NCBI GenBank assembly: GCA_020881835.1
Contig: CP052876.1
Location: 2,604,001-2,668,000, forward strand
Direction: 5' to 3'
From: Kineosporiaceae bacterium SCSIO 59966
GTDB taxonomy: Bacteria; Actinomycetota; Actinomycetes; Actinomycetales; SCSIO-59966
Length of the DNA: 64,000 nucleotides
The notes under the pieces: generated by a model
What the model was told of the DNA's origin: nothing
Database searches by the model: none
The model's input: the letters and a program-made list of their open reading frames with translations, nothing else
Translations under genes and position numbers: made by a program
Shown here: one piece after another, positions 27,322 to 34,617 of the stretch
Numbering within the stretch: position 1 is the first letter of the stretch
How the letters are laid out: the number at the start of each line of letters is the position of its first letter

Positions 27322-27996
27322 GTGGTCGTGGAGCACCTGCTGGACCAGTTCACCGCCGCGGTCGGCGCCGCCGGGGGCAGCGCCCCGGCGGCCGACGTCG
27401 AGGCGGCCGGGATGGACGTACTGCGCCGGTGGTCCGAGCCGCACCGCGGCTACCACGACGTCGAGCACCTCACCGAGGTCCTCGGCCGGCTCGACGAGCT
27501 CGCCGACCACGGGGTGCCGGTGCCCGTCGAGGCCTACCTCGGGGCCTGGTTCCACGACGCCGTCCACGAGGGCCGGGCCGGGGACGACGAGCGCGAGTCC
27601 GCCGAGCTGGCGGCCAAGGAGCTCGCGGCGCTCGGTGTGCCGGACGACGTGGCCCGGCGGGTCGCTGGGCTCGTCCTCGTCACCGCCGGCCACCGGGTGC
27701 CGCCCGGCGACGAGGCGGCGGCGGCGCTCTGCGACGCGGACCTCGCCGTTCTCGCCGCGGACGCCGAGCGGTACGCCCGCTACGTCGCCGGGGTGCGCCG
27801 CGAGTACCCCGGCCTGGACGACGCCACCTTCGCTGCCGGACGCGCGGCCGTGCTGCGGGACCTGCTCGACCGGCCGGCCCTGTTCAGCACCGCGGTCGGG
27901 CGGGAGCGGTGGGAGGCCCGGGCCCGCCGCAACGTCGCGCTCGAGCTCGCTGCCCTTGACGGGCCGGGGACGCCTGTGGACAACGCCGGCGGGTGA
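27322..27996 (+). CDS. HD-domain metal-dependent phosphohydrolase
   Basis: A 224-residue protein with the motifs YHDVEHLTEVL and AWFHDAVHE, a histidine/aspartate arrangement as in predicted HD phosphohydrolases (COG4339-like), and a later acidic segment CDADLAVLAAD. The substrate is unknown. GTG 27322 and GTG 27328 are both possible starts; the second has GGAG five bases upstream. The gene begins 12 bases after the HtrA gene and may share its transcript. Confidence 0.75.
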   Translation: MVVEHLLDQFTAAVGAAGGSAPAADVEAAGMDVLRRWSEPHRGYHDVEHLTEVLGRLDELADHGVPVPVEAYLGAWFHDAVHEGRAGDDERESAELAAKELAALGVPDDVARRVAGLVLVTAGHRVPPGDEAAAALCDADLAVLAADAERYARYVAGVRREYPGLDDATFAAGRAAVLRDLLDRPALFSTAVGRERWEARARRNVALELAALDGPGTPVDNAGG

Positions 27997-28068
27997 GCGG
28001 CGTCTGCGCCTAGCGTCGTACCGCGAGGCCGACCACAGGCACAGGACAGGCACAGGGAGGAGCACGAG

Positions 28069-28359
28069 ATGAGCCGTTTCGAGGTGGACAGCGCCCGGGT
28101 GGCGGCGGCGAGCGCCGCTGTCAACGGGTCGGTGGGGGCGATCTCCACCGAGGTGGACCGGATGATGCGCAACCTGCTGGACCTGCAGAACAGCTGGCGC
28201 GGGACGGCGGCCACGCAGTTCCAGGGACTCGTCACCGACTGGCGCGGCACCCAGGAGCGGGTCCGGCAGTCGCTCGAGGACATCTCCCGGGCGCTGCAGG
28301 CGGCCGGTCAGCAGTACGCGGAGGTGGAGCAGGCCAACACGCGGATGTTCACCCGCTGA
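28069..28359 (+). CDS. WXG100-family type VII secretion substrate (ESAT-6-like)
   Basis: A 96-residue helical-hairpin protein. The WxG turn is NSWRGTAA (Trp43). Near the C-terminus YAEVE (Tyr83, Glu87) fits the YxxxD/E type VII export signal. GGGAGGAGC precedes the ATG. No EccC, EccD or partner EsxB-like gene is in the window, so this is an orphan substrate or adaptor. A strong hairpin terminator follows 9 bases after the stop. Confidence 0.9.
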   Translation: MSRFEVDSARVAAASAAVNGSVGAISTEVDRMMRNLLDLQNSWRGTAATQFQGLVTDWRGTQERVRQSLEDISRALQAAGQQYAEVEQANTRMFTR

Positions 28360-28368
28360 GGCGGCGCA

Positions 28369-28407
28369 CCGCCCTGGCGCTCCGCCGTGGCCGGAGCGCC
28401 AGGGCGG
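28369..28407 (+). terminator. Hairpin terminator after the WXG100 gene
   Basis: A perfect 16-bp stem (28369-28384 with 28392-28407) with a 7-base loop, nine bases after the stop codon. Two element A copies follow it. Confidence 0.85.
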
Positions 28408-28424
28408 ACCCCCAACCCCCACTC

Positions 28425-28480
28425 GTGATCATGCAATCCCGCCACCCCACCCCACTCGTGATCATGCAATCCCGCCACCC
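28425..28480 (+). repeat. Two element A copies between convergent genes
   Basis: Copies at 28425-28447 and 28458-28480, both reading with the WXG100 gene, past its terminator. The convergent PIG-L gene ends at 28501. Confidence 0.9.
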
Positions 28481-28500
28481 GGCGCAGGCGCCCCTTCCCG

Positions 28501-29157
28501 TCAACCGCGGACCTGCCAGCGCAGGTACTCGTGCTCCCCGAGGAGCTCGAGCCGGCGCCACAGCACGCTACCCGGGACCGCCTGGCTGGGGTGGCACGCG
28601 ACGGCCCGGTGCTGCAGGGTCCGTTCCACCGTCAGGACGACGTCGATGTCGGCGTCGTCGTGCCCGACGAACGGGGCGCCGTACTCGACCCGCAGCCGCT
28701 CGGCCACCGTGCGAGGGACCGTCCAGCCCAGGACCGGCAGGTCGAGCCGGACGGCTGCCGCGGTGGCGGCGGCGTGGTCGGCGTGACCGGTGACGCCGGT
28801 GAGGTCGAAGCCGACCAGTCCGTCGGCGTCCGCGGCCCGGACGGCGCGCAGGACGTCGTCCGTGAGCCGGTCGGCCGGCACGTCCTGCAGTGCGCCGTCG
28901 GGGTGGTCGAGCAGGGTCACCGCGTCCAGGCCGAGCACCTCGGCGGCGTCGGCGAGCTCCCGGGCCCGCAGCTCGGCGAGGTCACCGGCGACGCCGTGCA
29001 GGGTCGAGGCCTCCCCGCGGGTTAGGCACAGCACCGACACTCGGGCGCCGGCGGTGGCGAAGGACGCGAGGACCGCACCCAGGGCGAAGGACTCGTCGTC
29101 CGGGTGGGCGACGACGGCCAGCACGGACCGCCAGGACGGCAGGGTGGTCACGGGCAT
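28501..29157 (-). CDS. PIG-L family deacetylase
   Basis: A 218-residue zinc hydrolase of the LmbE/MshB family. The metal site is AVVAHPDDESFALG (His18, Asp20-Asp21-Glu22) with a later His in GVTGHADHAAA. Family members remove acetyl groups from GlcNAc-type substrates, including mycothiol and bacillithiol precursors; the substrate here is unknown. ATG 29157 overlaps the stop of the ArsR-rhodanese gene (TGATG), so the two are coupled. It is the last gene of the original MFS / ArsR-rhodanese / PIG-L operon. Confidence 0.9.
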   Translation of the reverse strand: MPVTTLPSWRSVLAVVAHPDDESFALGAVLASFATAGARVSVLCLTRGEASTLHGVAGDLAELRARELADAAEVLGLDAVTLLDHPDGALQDVPADRLTDDVLRAVRAADADGLVGFDLTGVTGHADHAAATAAAVRLDLPVLGWTVPRTVAERLRVEYGAPFVGHDDADIDVVLTVERTLQHRAVACHPSQAVPGSVLWRRLELLGEHEYLRWQVRG

Positions 29158-29831
29158 CACGCGGCTCCGGGGTCCGAGGTCTCCAGCGGGCGGCCGGCGA
29201 CCCGCCACTCCAGCAGGCCGTCGCGGCTTCGGCGAGCGGGCCGGCCGCGGGCGGCGAGCAGCCGGAGGGCGTCGTGGGCCAAAGCGCAGTACCGGCCACG
29301 GCAGTAGACGAGGACCTCCCGGTCCGCCGGCAGCTCGGCGAGCCGGTCGGCGAGCTGCTCGAGCGGGATGCCCAGTGCCCCTGGCAGGTGACCGGCGGCG
29401 TACTCGACCTCGGGCCGGACGTCGAGGAGGACGGCGTCCCCAGTCTGCACGGCGGCGAGCAGCTCATCGACGCCGACGGCGGCGTCGTCCGCCGCTCCCA
29501 GGTAGGCGTCACCGGCCGCGTCCACACTCGGACGGTGCGCGGCCGCCACGCCGCGCAGCGCCTGCCACAGCGCGGCGACGTCGTCCCCGGCCAGGGCGTA
29601 GCGCACCCGCTTGCCGTCGCGCCGGGAGACGACTAGGCCCGACTCGCGCAGAACCTGCAGGTGAGCCGAGCAGGTGCTCAGCCCGAGCCCCGCGGCACGA
29701 GCCAGGTCGTCGACGCTCCGGGACCCCTGCGCCAGCAGGTCGAGCAGCTCCAGACGCTTCGGGCTGCCGAGCGCCTTGCCGACGGCCGCGAACTCCGCGA
29801 ACAACGCGTCCTTGGCGGCACGGTCAGCCAT
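29157..29831 (-). CDS. ArsR-family regulator fused to a rhodanese domain (copy 1)
   Basis: A 224-residue protein. Residues 1-95 are an ArsR/SmtB winged helix (GSPKRLELLDLLAQG, then LGLSTCSAHLQVLRESGLVV). Residues 110-215 are a rhodanese domain (LLDVRPEVEYAAGHLPGA) with the active-site loop VYCRGRYCALA. Such fusions sense reactive sulfur or metal stress. It overlaps the start of the PIG-L gene. Codons 1-219 lie inside a 931-bp segment repeated at 32603-33533, so this is one of two nearly identical copies and the one with the natural C-terminus (ETSDPGAA). Confidence 0.9.
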   Translation of the reverse strand: MADRAAKDALFAEFAAVGKALGSPKRLELLDLLAQGSRSVDDLARAAGLGLSTCSAHLQVLRESGLVVSRRDGKRVRYALAGDDVAALWQALRGVAAAHRPSVDAAGDAYLGAADDAAVGVDELLAAVQTGDAVLLDVRPEVEYAAGHLPGALGIPLEQLADRLAELPADREVLVYCRGRYCALAHDALRLLAARGRPARRSRDGLLEWRVAGRPLETSDPGAA

Positions 29832-30106
29832 CGGTGACCTCCACGGCCCTGCGCGCACCCACCGGGTCATGCGTCTCGTACATCCGCACCGCGACGACCA
29901 GGGCGGACAGCAGGCTAACCGCCGCGGCGGCCCACACCGCGGCACGCAGGTCCCACAGATCCGCCACGACACCACCGGCGACAGCACCGACGGCGTAGCC
30001 CAGGTCCCGCCAGACCCGGTACACGCCGACGGCCCGGCCCCGCCAGACGGGATGAGCCACGTCCCCGACGACGGCCAACAAGGTCGGGTAGACCATCGCC
30101 GTCCCG
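29176..30106. repeat. 931-bp direct repeat, copy 1
   Basis: The sequence from 29176 to 30106 matches 32603-33533 at a constant offset of 3427 bases. No mismatch was found where the two were compared by eye, and the encoded proteins are identical. It covers most of the ArsR-rhodanese gene and the 3' end of the MFS gene. Confidence 0.9.
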
Positions 30107-30279
30107 TGCCGGGGGCTTCGTTGAGGCCCCTCGCCAGCCCCCACAGCCGCGGGGCCGACGAGGTCGATCTTCATGATGACGATGGTCCCCAGTCCGGCGC
30201 CCAGATGAGCAGCAGCGGCACCGGGACGGCGAGCAGCCAGCCACCGACGAGCACGGGCTTGCGCCGGTGGTGGACCGAT
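29824..30279 (-). pseudogene. MFS transporter remnant (left copy, internally deleted)
   Basis: The minus-strand 3' part (29824-30106) encodes GTAMVYPTLLAVVGDVAHP onward, identical to the intact MFS transporter at 33251-34540. Beyond 30106 only diverged scraps remain. 30112-30184 matches the region near 34100-34165, and 30185-30262 matches 34228-34305, with several substitutions and two internal deletions (about 570 and 60 bases). There is no intact start. The diverged part differs much more from copy 2 than the identical part does, so the segment is a mosaic. Confidence 0.85.
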
Positions 30280-30316
30280 CAAAGTTGCGAACGGCGAATC
30301 AGTTGAACGGCAGGGC

Positions 30317-30412
30317 ATGACCACCGACACCCTTCTCGCCCAGTCCGCCATCGACCAGCTCACCTCAGGCGCCCACACCCTCGTCGTCGAAGGATCCTCC
30401 TACCGCGAACGC
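30317..30412 (+). pseudogene. Probable C-terminal scrap of an IS21-type IstB ATPase
   Basis: The frame MTTDTLLAQSAIDQLTSGAH continues TLVVEGSSYRERER. This resembles the last residues of IstB helper ATPases, where a DRL...H segment is followed by a GxSYR tail. Nothing else of the ATPase is present. It lies at the left edge of the low-GC cassette, in a 375-base gap (30263-30637) otherwise lacking recognisable genes; a possible promoter (TTGCTC, 18 bases, CATACT) lies at 30425-30454. The identification is tentative. Confidence 0.45.
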
Positions 30413-30637
30413 GAGCGTACTCGGTGTTGCTCCAGGGACTGGAGGTCCGCCATACTCAGCAACACCCCAAGGTGGTCCCATGCTCGTGACAACACGATGG
30501 TCTTATCACCCTGACGATCGACAGACGCCTTCCTCCGGACCGACACGGCCGTTCCCACAGGCCACGGGCAGGGAGTCCGTGTCCGTCTACAGGGAGATTG
30601 GCATGTCCACTAGCACAACGGTTTACGGGAGAAGGAG

Positions 30638-31546
30638 ATGCGTCGATACCTACTCTTTGACAGTGGTTGCTCACTGTGTTCGAGAGTCGCTGACGAGATC
30701 AAGACGGCCGCCCGCGGCTGGCTAGACGTGCGAAGCCTGCGCGACCCCGCCATGCAGGAGATTCTGGACAAGGCCGATCCCGATTGGAAATGGCGTCCAA
30801 CGCTGCTCCTCATCGAAGACGATCGGGTTCGCATCGTCCAGGGTGCGACGCTGCTCTCCCGGATCGCGATCGGAATCGGGCCCCGGCAAGCAATGCGGAT
30901 CGCTTCACTTGTCGGCGAGCAGAGCACGCCCGCGGACGCATCCTCACCAGGTCGACGCACGTTCCTGATGTCAGCGGCGGCCGGTGTCGCGACACTAGCT
31001 GGCGCAGCGATCCTCGGTCGGCCCGCACCGGCTGCCGCGCAATCTTCGGGCGCGATGGCCGCCGATGACAAACTCGTGGCGCAAGCACGAGCCACATCCC
31101 AGATCACGGAACTTGAGCAGGCCATCGCCGTGGACTTCGACCTCGAGCCCCTGGGGACCGTGCGTCATTTCGATGGCGGCAAGAGCGAGACTCTGCTGTT
31201 CTACCCATCCAAGGACGACCCCGACAATGTGGCAGCTGCTCTCGTTCTGGCGCAAGACAGTGCGAACAAGACGGTGGCCGGAGCGACGAAGGTGACCCGG
31301 GCTGGAGATGCGCCACAGGACTGGGACTTTGAGGTGCTCGTCACCTCCGACGGAAACACCGTGACCCCCACGGGGGTACCCGAGTACACCGGATGCATGG
31401 TTACCTGCGTCGCCGGGCTCTGCGCGCCCACCGTGGTGCTGACCTGCTCACGACTGATCTTCGCCGCTGCGATCCTAGCCTGCATCACCGCTAGTTGCGG
31501 ATCCCGAGTGGCGCCCTGTCACCGCGGATGCGTTCACCTACTCTGA
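30638..31546 (+). CDS. DCC-like CxxC domain, Tat-like segment and eight-cysteine C-terminal peptide
   Basis: A 302-residue protein of unknown function. Residues 1-95 begin YLLFDSGCSLCSRVADE (Cys11, Cys14), like DCC thiol-disulfide oxidoreductases. An RRTFLM twin-arginine motif (106-107) and hydrophobic stretch to 126 end at a plausible APAAAQ cut near 134. Residues 135-250 form a soluble region. The last 50 residues carry eight cysteines (253, 257, 262, 270, 282, 287, 294, 298) among hydrophobic residues. This tail recalls halocin C8-like bacteriocins by eye only. GGGAG lies six bases before the ATG. GC content is visibly lower than in neighbours, which suggests transfer. A secreted peptide precursor is one reading. 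Confidence 0.65.
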   Translation: MRRYLLFDSGCSLCSRVADEIKTAARGWLDVRSLRDPAMQEILDKADPDWKWRPTLLLIEDDRVRIVQGATLLSRIAIGIGPRQAMRIASLVGEQSTPADASSPGRRTFLMSAAAGVATLAGAAILGRPAPAAAQSSGAMAADDKLVAQARATSQITELEQAIAVDFDLEPLGTVRHFDGGKSETLLFYPSKDDPDNVAAALVLAQDSANKTVAGATKVTRAGDAPQDWDFEVLVTSDGNTVTPTGVPEYTGCMVTCVAGLCAPTVVLTCSRLIFAAAILACITASCGSRVAPCHRGCVHLL

Positions 31547-31608
31547 TCAACGAACGTCGATATCAGCGAATTCGGTGCTGTCCGGCCAACATGAGACAAA
31601 GAGATCTA

Positions 31609-32352
31609 ATGAGTGAAAACCTTGTGGACAGGTTGCTCGCGCAAGCTGGAGCCCGATTCACCTGGCGTATGACCAGCCAAGACCGTGGCTTGATCGCATA
31701 CGGTCGAGGCGTCGTCGACTTCCAAGCCGAGAAAATTGCGACGGTGGACTACTACCTCGTGGCCGACGAACCCAGCCCCAACCACGTGACTAGCAAAGCG
31801 AAGCCACCGGCGACGCGAACGATCACCAATCGAGACGCCATCTTCGTGCTCGCCCCAACCGAGGACGCCGACGAGGAATGGCTTGCATTCGAGACCGGCG
31901 CCGGCGGGCTGTCCGCGTCCGTTCTGGCCCCACTCCTGTGGCTTCGAGGTAGCGTCGTCAAGGTTCAGGACGACCTCATACAGGCCGGTGAGCATGCGCT
32001 CACGATCGACTTCCAAGAATACCTGGACCAACTCGATTCCACGGAACGCGTCACCGAGCGTAGCATGCTGGAATTTGGCCGCGTCGGACTCTCCGGACAA
32101 CAGATCAACGCGACTATACGGGTCAACGAGAGGGGACTCGTCGAAAGAATGACCACGTCCTTCCCCCCGGGCGTATCCCCACTAATCCCCGTCGGGCACG
32201 AACAAGTCGAACAAGAAATCGTCTTGGAGTGGCTGCCCGTCAGGCCAGCGATCCCAACTCCTGATGCGCACATGAGAGTGTCCGCTGGCAATTTTCTTCG
32301 AGCGACCCTCATCGAATCAGGCGTGCCTGGTTGGGGAGACGAGACGGAATAG
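31609..32352 (+). CDS. Hypothetical protein, partner of the cysteine-rich precursor gene
   Basis: A 247-residue protein I do not recognise. It begins MSENLVDRLLAQAGARFTWR and has no signal peptide or membrane helix. Its alternating beta-like stretches (ARFTWRMTSQDRG, RGVVDFQAEKIATVDYYLV, NATIRVNERGLVERM) faintly recall LppX/LolA-like lipid-binding folds without the lipobox. ATG 31609 is chosen because AAAGAGA lies before it; an upstream ATG at 31591 adds six residues. It lies 62 bases after the cysteine-rich gene, on the same strand and in the same low-GC segment, so the two may form one unit. Immunity or processing roles are guesses. Confidence 0.6.
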   Translation: MSENLVDRLLAQAGARFTWRMTSQDRGLIAYGRGVVDFQAEKIATVDYYLVADEPSPNHVTSKAKPPATRTITNRDAIFVLAPTEDADEEWLAFETGAGGLSASVLAPLLWLRGSVVKVQDDLIQAGEHALTIDFQEYLDQLDSTERVTERSMLEFGRVGLSGQQINATIRVNERGLVERMTTSFPPGVSPLIPVGHEQVEQEIVLEWLPVRPAIPTPDAHMRVSAGNFLRATLIESGVPGWGDETE

Positions 32353-32390
32353 TGCTGCCAATCTATCGATGGGTTTCCCCGCCTTCGCTT

Positions 32391-32593
32391 GTCATCACCA
32401 TCGCCTCCTCGGAGGAGAACGCGCCCGTCACGCGGAAGAAGACGTTCGGGTTCCACCCGTCGCTGGCGTTCCTCGACCGCCCCGAGATCGCCGGCGGGGA
32501 GGCTCTGGCCGGGCTGCTGGTAACGCCGGGTCGAACACCGCCGCCGACCACGTCGCCGTGCTAGACACGGCACTGGCGGCCCTGCCCGAGCAC
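32391..32593 (+). pseudogene. IS1380-type transposase fragment, frameshifted
   Basis: One frame reads VITIASSEENAPVTRKKTFG, then FHPSLAFLDRPEIAGGEALA. After a short deletion near 32520, a second frame continues GNAGSNTAADHVAVLDTALA. Together they follow the IS1380 transposase core (GFHP..., RPGNAGSNTAADH). Both ends of the gene are missing. It lies between the cassette and the second 931-bp repeat. Confidence 0.75.
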
Positions 32594-33258
32594 CCCGGCC
32601 CGGAGGTCTCCAGCGGGCGGCCGGCGACCCGCCACTCCAGCAGGCCGTCGCGGCTTCGGCGAGCGGGCCGGCCGCGGGCGGCGAGCAGCCGGAGGGCGTC
32701 GTGGGCCAAAGCGCAGTACCGGCCACGGCAGTAGACGAGGACCTCCCGGTCCGCCGGCAGCTCGGCGAGCCGGTCGGCGAGCTGCTCGAGCGGGATGCCC
32801 AGTGCCCCTGGCAGGTGACCGGCGGCGTACTCGACCTCGGGCCGGACGTCGAGGAGGACGGCGTCCCCAGTCTGCACGGCGGCGAGCAGCTCATCGACGC
32901 CGACGGCGGCGTCGTCCGCCGCTCCCAGGTAGGCGTCACCGGCCGCGTCCACACTCGGACGGTGCGCGGCCGCCACGCCGCGCAGCGCCTGCCACAGCGC
33001 GGCGACGTCGTCCCCGGCCAGGGCGTAGCGCACCCGCTTGCCGTCGCGCCGGGAGACGACTAGGCCCGACTCGCGCAGAACCTGCAGGTGAGCCGAGCAG
33101 GTGCTCAGCCCGAGCCCCGCGGCACGAGCCAGGTCGTCGACGCTCCGGGACCCCTGCGCCAGCAGGTCGAGCAGCTCCAGACGCTTCGGGCTGCCGAGCG
33201 CCTTGCCGACGGCCGCGAACTCCGCGAACAACGCGTCCTTGGCGGCACGGTCAGCCAT
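32428..33258 (-). CDS. ArsR-rhodanese regulator (copy 2, altered C-terminus)
   Basis: Residues 1-219 are identical to the protein at 29157-29831: ArsR winged helix, then rhodanese with VYCRGRYCALA. After LETS the repeat ends (32603) and the frame runs on for about 57 residues of antisense of the IS1380 scrap (GPGCSGRAASAVSSTATW onward), giving 276 residues. The added tail is low-complexity and surely not functional, though the two domains are intact. The start overlaps the MFS stop by eight bases, and the operator at 34555 lies upstream of the MFS gene, so this copy is probably the regulated one. Confidence 0.75.
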   Translation of the reverse strand: MADRAAKDALFAEFAAVGKALGSPKRLELLDLLAQGSRSVDDLARAAGLGLSTCSAHLQVLRESGLVVSRRDGKRVRYALAGDDVAALWQALRGVAAAHRPSVDAAGDAYLGAADDAAVGVDELLAAVQTGDAVLLDVRPEVEYAAGHLPGALGIPLEQLADRLAELPADREVLVYCRGRYCALAHDALRLLAARGRPARRSRDGLLEWRVAGRPLETSGPGCSGRAASAVSSTATWSAAVFDPALPAARPEPPRRRSRGGRGTPATGGTRTSSSA

Positions 33259-33533
33259 CGGTGACCTCCACGGCCCTGCGCGCACCCACCGGGTCATGCG
33301 TCTCGTACATCCGCACCGCGACGACCAGGGCGGACAGCAGGCTAACCGCCGCGGCGGCCCACACCGCGGCACGCAGGTCCCACAGATCCGCCACGACACC
33401 ACCGGCGACAGCACCGACGGCGTAGCCCAGGTCCCGCCAGACCCGGTACACGCCGACGGCCCGGCCCCGCCAGACGGGATGAGCCACGTCCCCGACGACG
33501 GCCAACAAGGTCGGGTAGACCATCGCCGTCCCG
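32603..33533. repeat. 931-bp direct repeat, copy 2
   Basis: The counterpart of 29176-30106 at an offset of 3427 bases, in direct orientation. The cassette with the cysteine-rich gene lies between the two copies. Confidence 0.9.
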
Positions 33534-34540
33534 GCCCCGAGGACGACGGTGCCCACGGCCCAGGGCGTGAACGCGTCGGCCGAGGCGATAACGGCGAGCG
33601 CAGCGGCCTGCGTGGCCATCCCGGCGGTGACGAGGTGCTTGCGGCCCCACCGGTCGGACAGCGCGCCGGTGAGCAGCTGACCCACCCCCCACACCGCCGG
33701 GTACAGCGCGAAGAGCAGGCCGACCCGGTCGACCGGCAGCCCCGACCCGGCGAACAGCAGCGGGAACAGCCCCCAGGACAGACCGAAGTTGAGGTTGTTC
33801 ACCAGGCCGGCCTGGCTCGCCGAGGACAGCGCCGGCTCGCGCAGGCTCGTCTGCAGCACAACCTCGCGACCGGTGAGACCTCCGTGCAGGTGGTCGTGGC
33901 GACCGTCGGCTCGCGGGACGTGACGGGACGCCTCCAGCGAGGCGTGCCCGCGGGTCTCCCGGACGACGAGCGTGGACAGGCCGAGGGCCAGGCCGGTGTA
34001 GGCGAGGCCGAGGAGGAACGGCGCCGGCCGCAGGCCGTACTCCGCAGCCAGGTAGCCGGCGGCGACCGAGGTCACGGCGACCGCGCCGTAGCCGGCAGCC
34101 TCGTTGAGGCCCATCGCCAGCCCCCGCCGCCGCGGGCCGACGAGGTCGATCTTCATGATGACGGTGGTCGACCAGGTCAGTCCCTGGCTCAGGCCGAGCA
34201 GGACGTTGGCTGCCACCACCCAGCCCCAGTCCGGTGCCCAGATGAGAAGCAGCGGCACCGGGACGGCGAGCAGCCAGCCACCGACGAGCACGGGCTTGCG
34301 CCCGTGGCGGTCCGACAGCTCGCCAGCCGCGTAGTTGGCGGCAGCCTTGGCCACGCCGAACGCGGCGACGTAGCTGAAGATGAACGTGTAGCCGGTGACG
34401 CCCAGCTCACGCTCGGCGAGCAGCGGCAGAACCGTCTGCTGCTGGCCGACCATCCCGCCGACGAGGGCGTTGACGGCCACGAGCAGCGTGAACTGAGCGG
34501 CGTTCGCGCGCAGGCCGAGGACGGGACGAGTCTCGGACAC
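33251..34540 (-). CDS. MFS transporter (intact copy)
   Basis: A 429-residue inner-membrane transporter with about twelve hydrophobic segments. The family loop between helices 2 and 3 is GELSDRHGRKPVLVGGW, and the mirrored loop in the second half is GALSDRWGRKHLVTAGM. The substrate is unknown. Its stop overlaps the ArsR-rhodanese start by eight bases. The GTG at 34540 follows a TAGCGT box by seven bases and a perfect inverted repeat by about 15 bases. The regulator is therefore likely to repress the operon. The last 283 bases are part of the duplicated segment. Confidence 0.9.
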   Translation of the reverse strand: MSETRPVLGLRANAAQFTLLVAVNALVGGMVGQQQTVLPLLAERELGVTGYTFIFSYVAAFGVAKAAANYAAGELSDRHGRKPVLVGGWLLAVPVPLLLIWAPDWGWVVAANVLLGLSQGLTWSTTVIMKIDLVGPRRRGLAMGLNEAAGYGAVAVTSVAAGYLAAEYGLRPAPFLLGLAYTGLALGLSTLVVRETRGHASLEASRHVPRADGRHDHLHGGLTGREVVLQTSLREPALSSASQAGLVNNLNFGLSWGLFPLLFAGSGLPVDRVGLLFALYPAVWGVGQLLTGALSDRWGRKHLVTAGMATQAAALAVIASADAFTPWAVGTVVLGAGTAMVYPTLLAVVGDVAHPVWRGRAVGVYRVWRDLGYAVGAVAGGVVADLWDLRAAVWAAAAVSLLSALVVAVRMYETHDPVGARRAVEVTDG

Positions 34541-34547
34541 CCGTCCG

Positions 34548-34580
34548 ACGCTACATCATTCCATTGAGCATTGGAATGAT
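34548..34580 (-). promoter_or_regulatory. ArsR-type operator and leaderless promoter of the MFS operon
   Basis: ATCATTCCA (34555-34563) and TGGAATGAT (34572-34580) form a perfect 9-bp inverted repeat with an 8-base spacer, a typical ArsR site. The minus-strand -10 box TAGCGT (34548-34553) directly follows it, seven bases before the GTG. Binding would cover the -35 region. No copy exists beside the left repeat. Confidence 0.75.
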
Positions 34581-34617
34581 TGAGTGTCGGCAATGACGCG
34601 ACGACCACCACGACGGC

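Noticed and set aside
28425-28480. The element A pair as a terminator or attenuator of its own
   Set aside because: The copies are direct, not inverted, so they do not form a stem with each other here; the real hairpin lies at 28369-28407.
30603-30725. A 40-codon frame starting with ATG 30603 after GGGAGATT
   Set aside because: It overlaps the cysteine-rich gene in another frame and its Arg/Thr-rich product looks random, although the upstream GGGAG is tempting.
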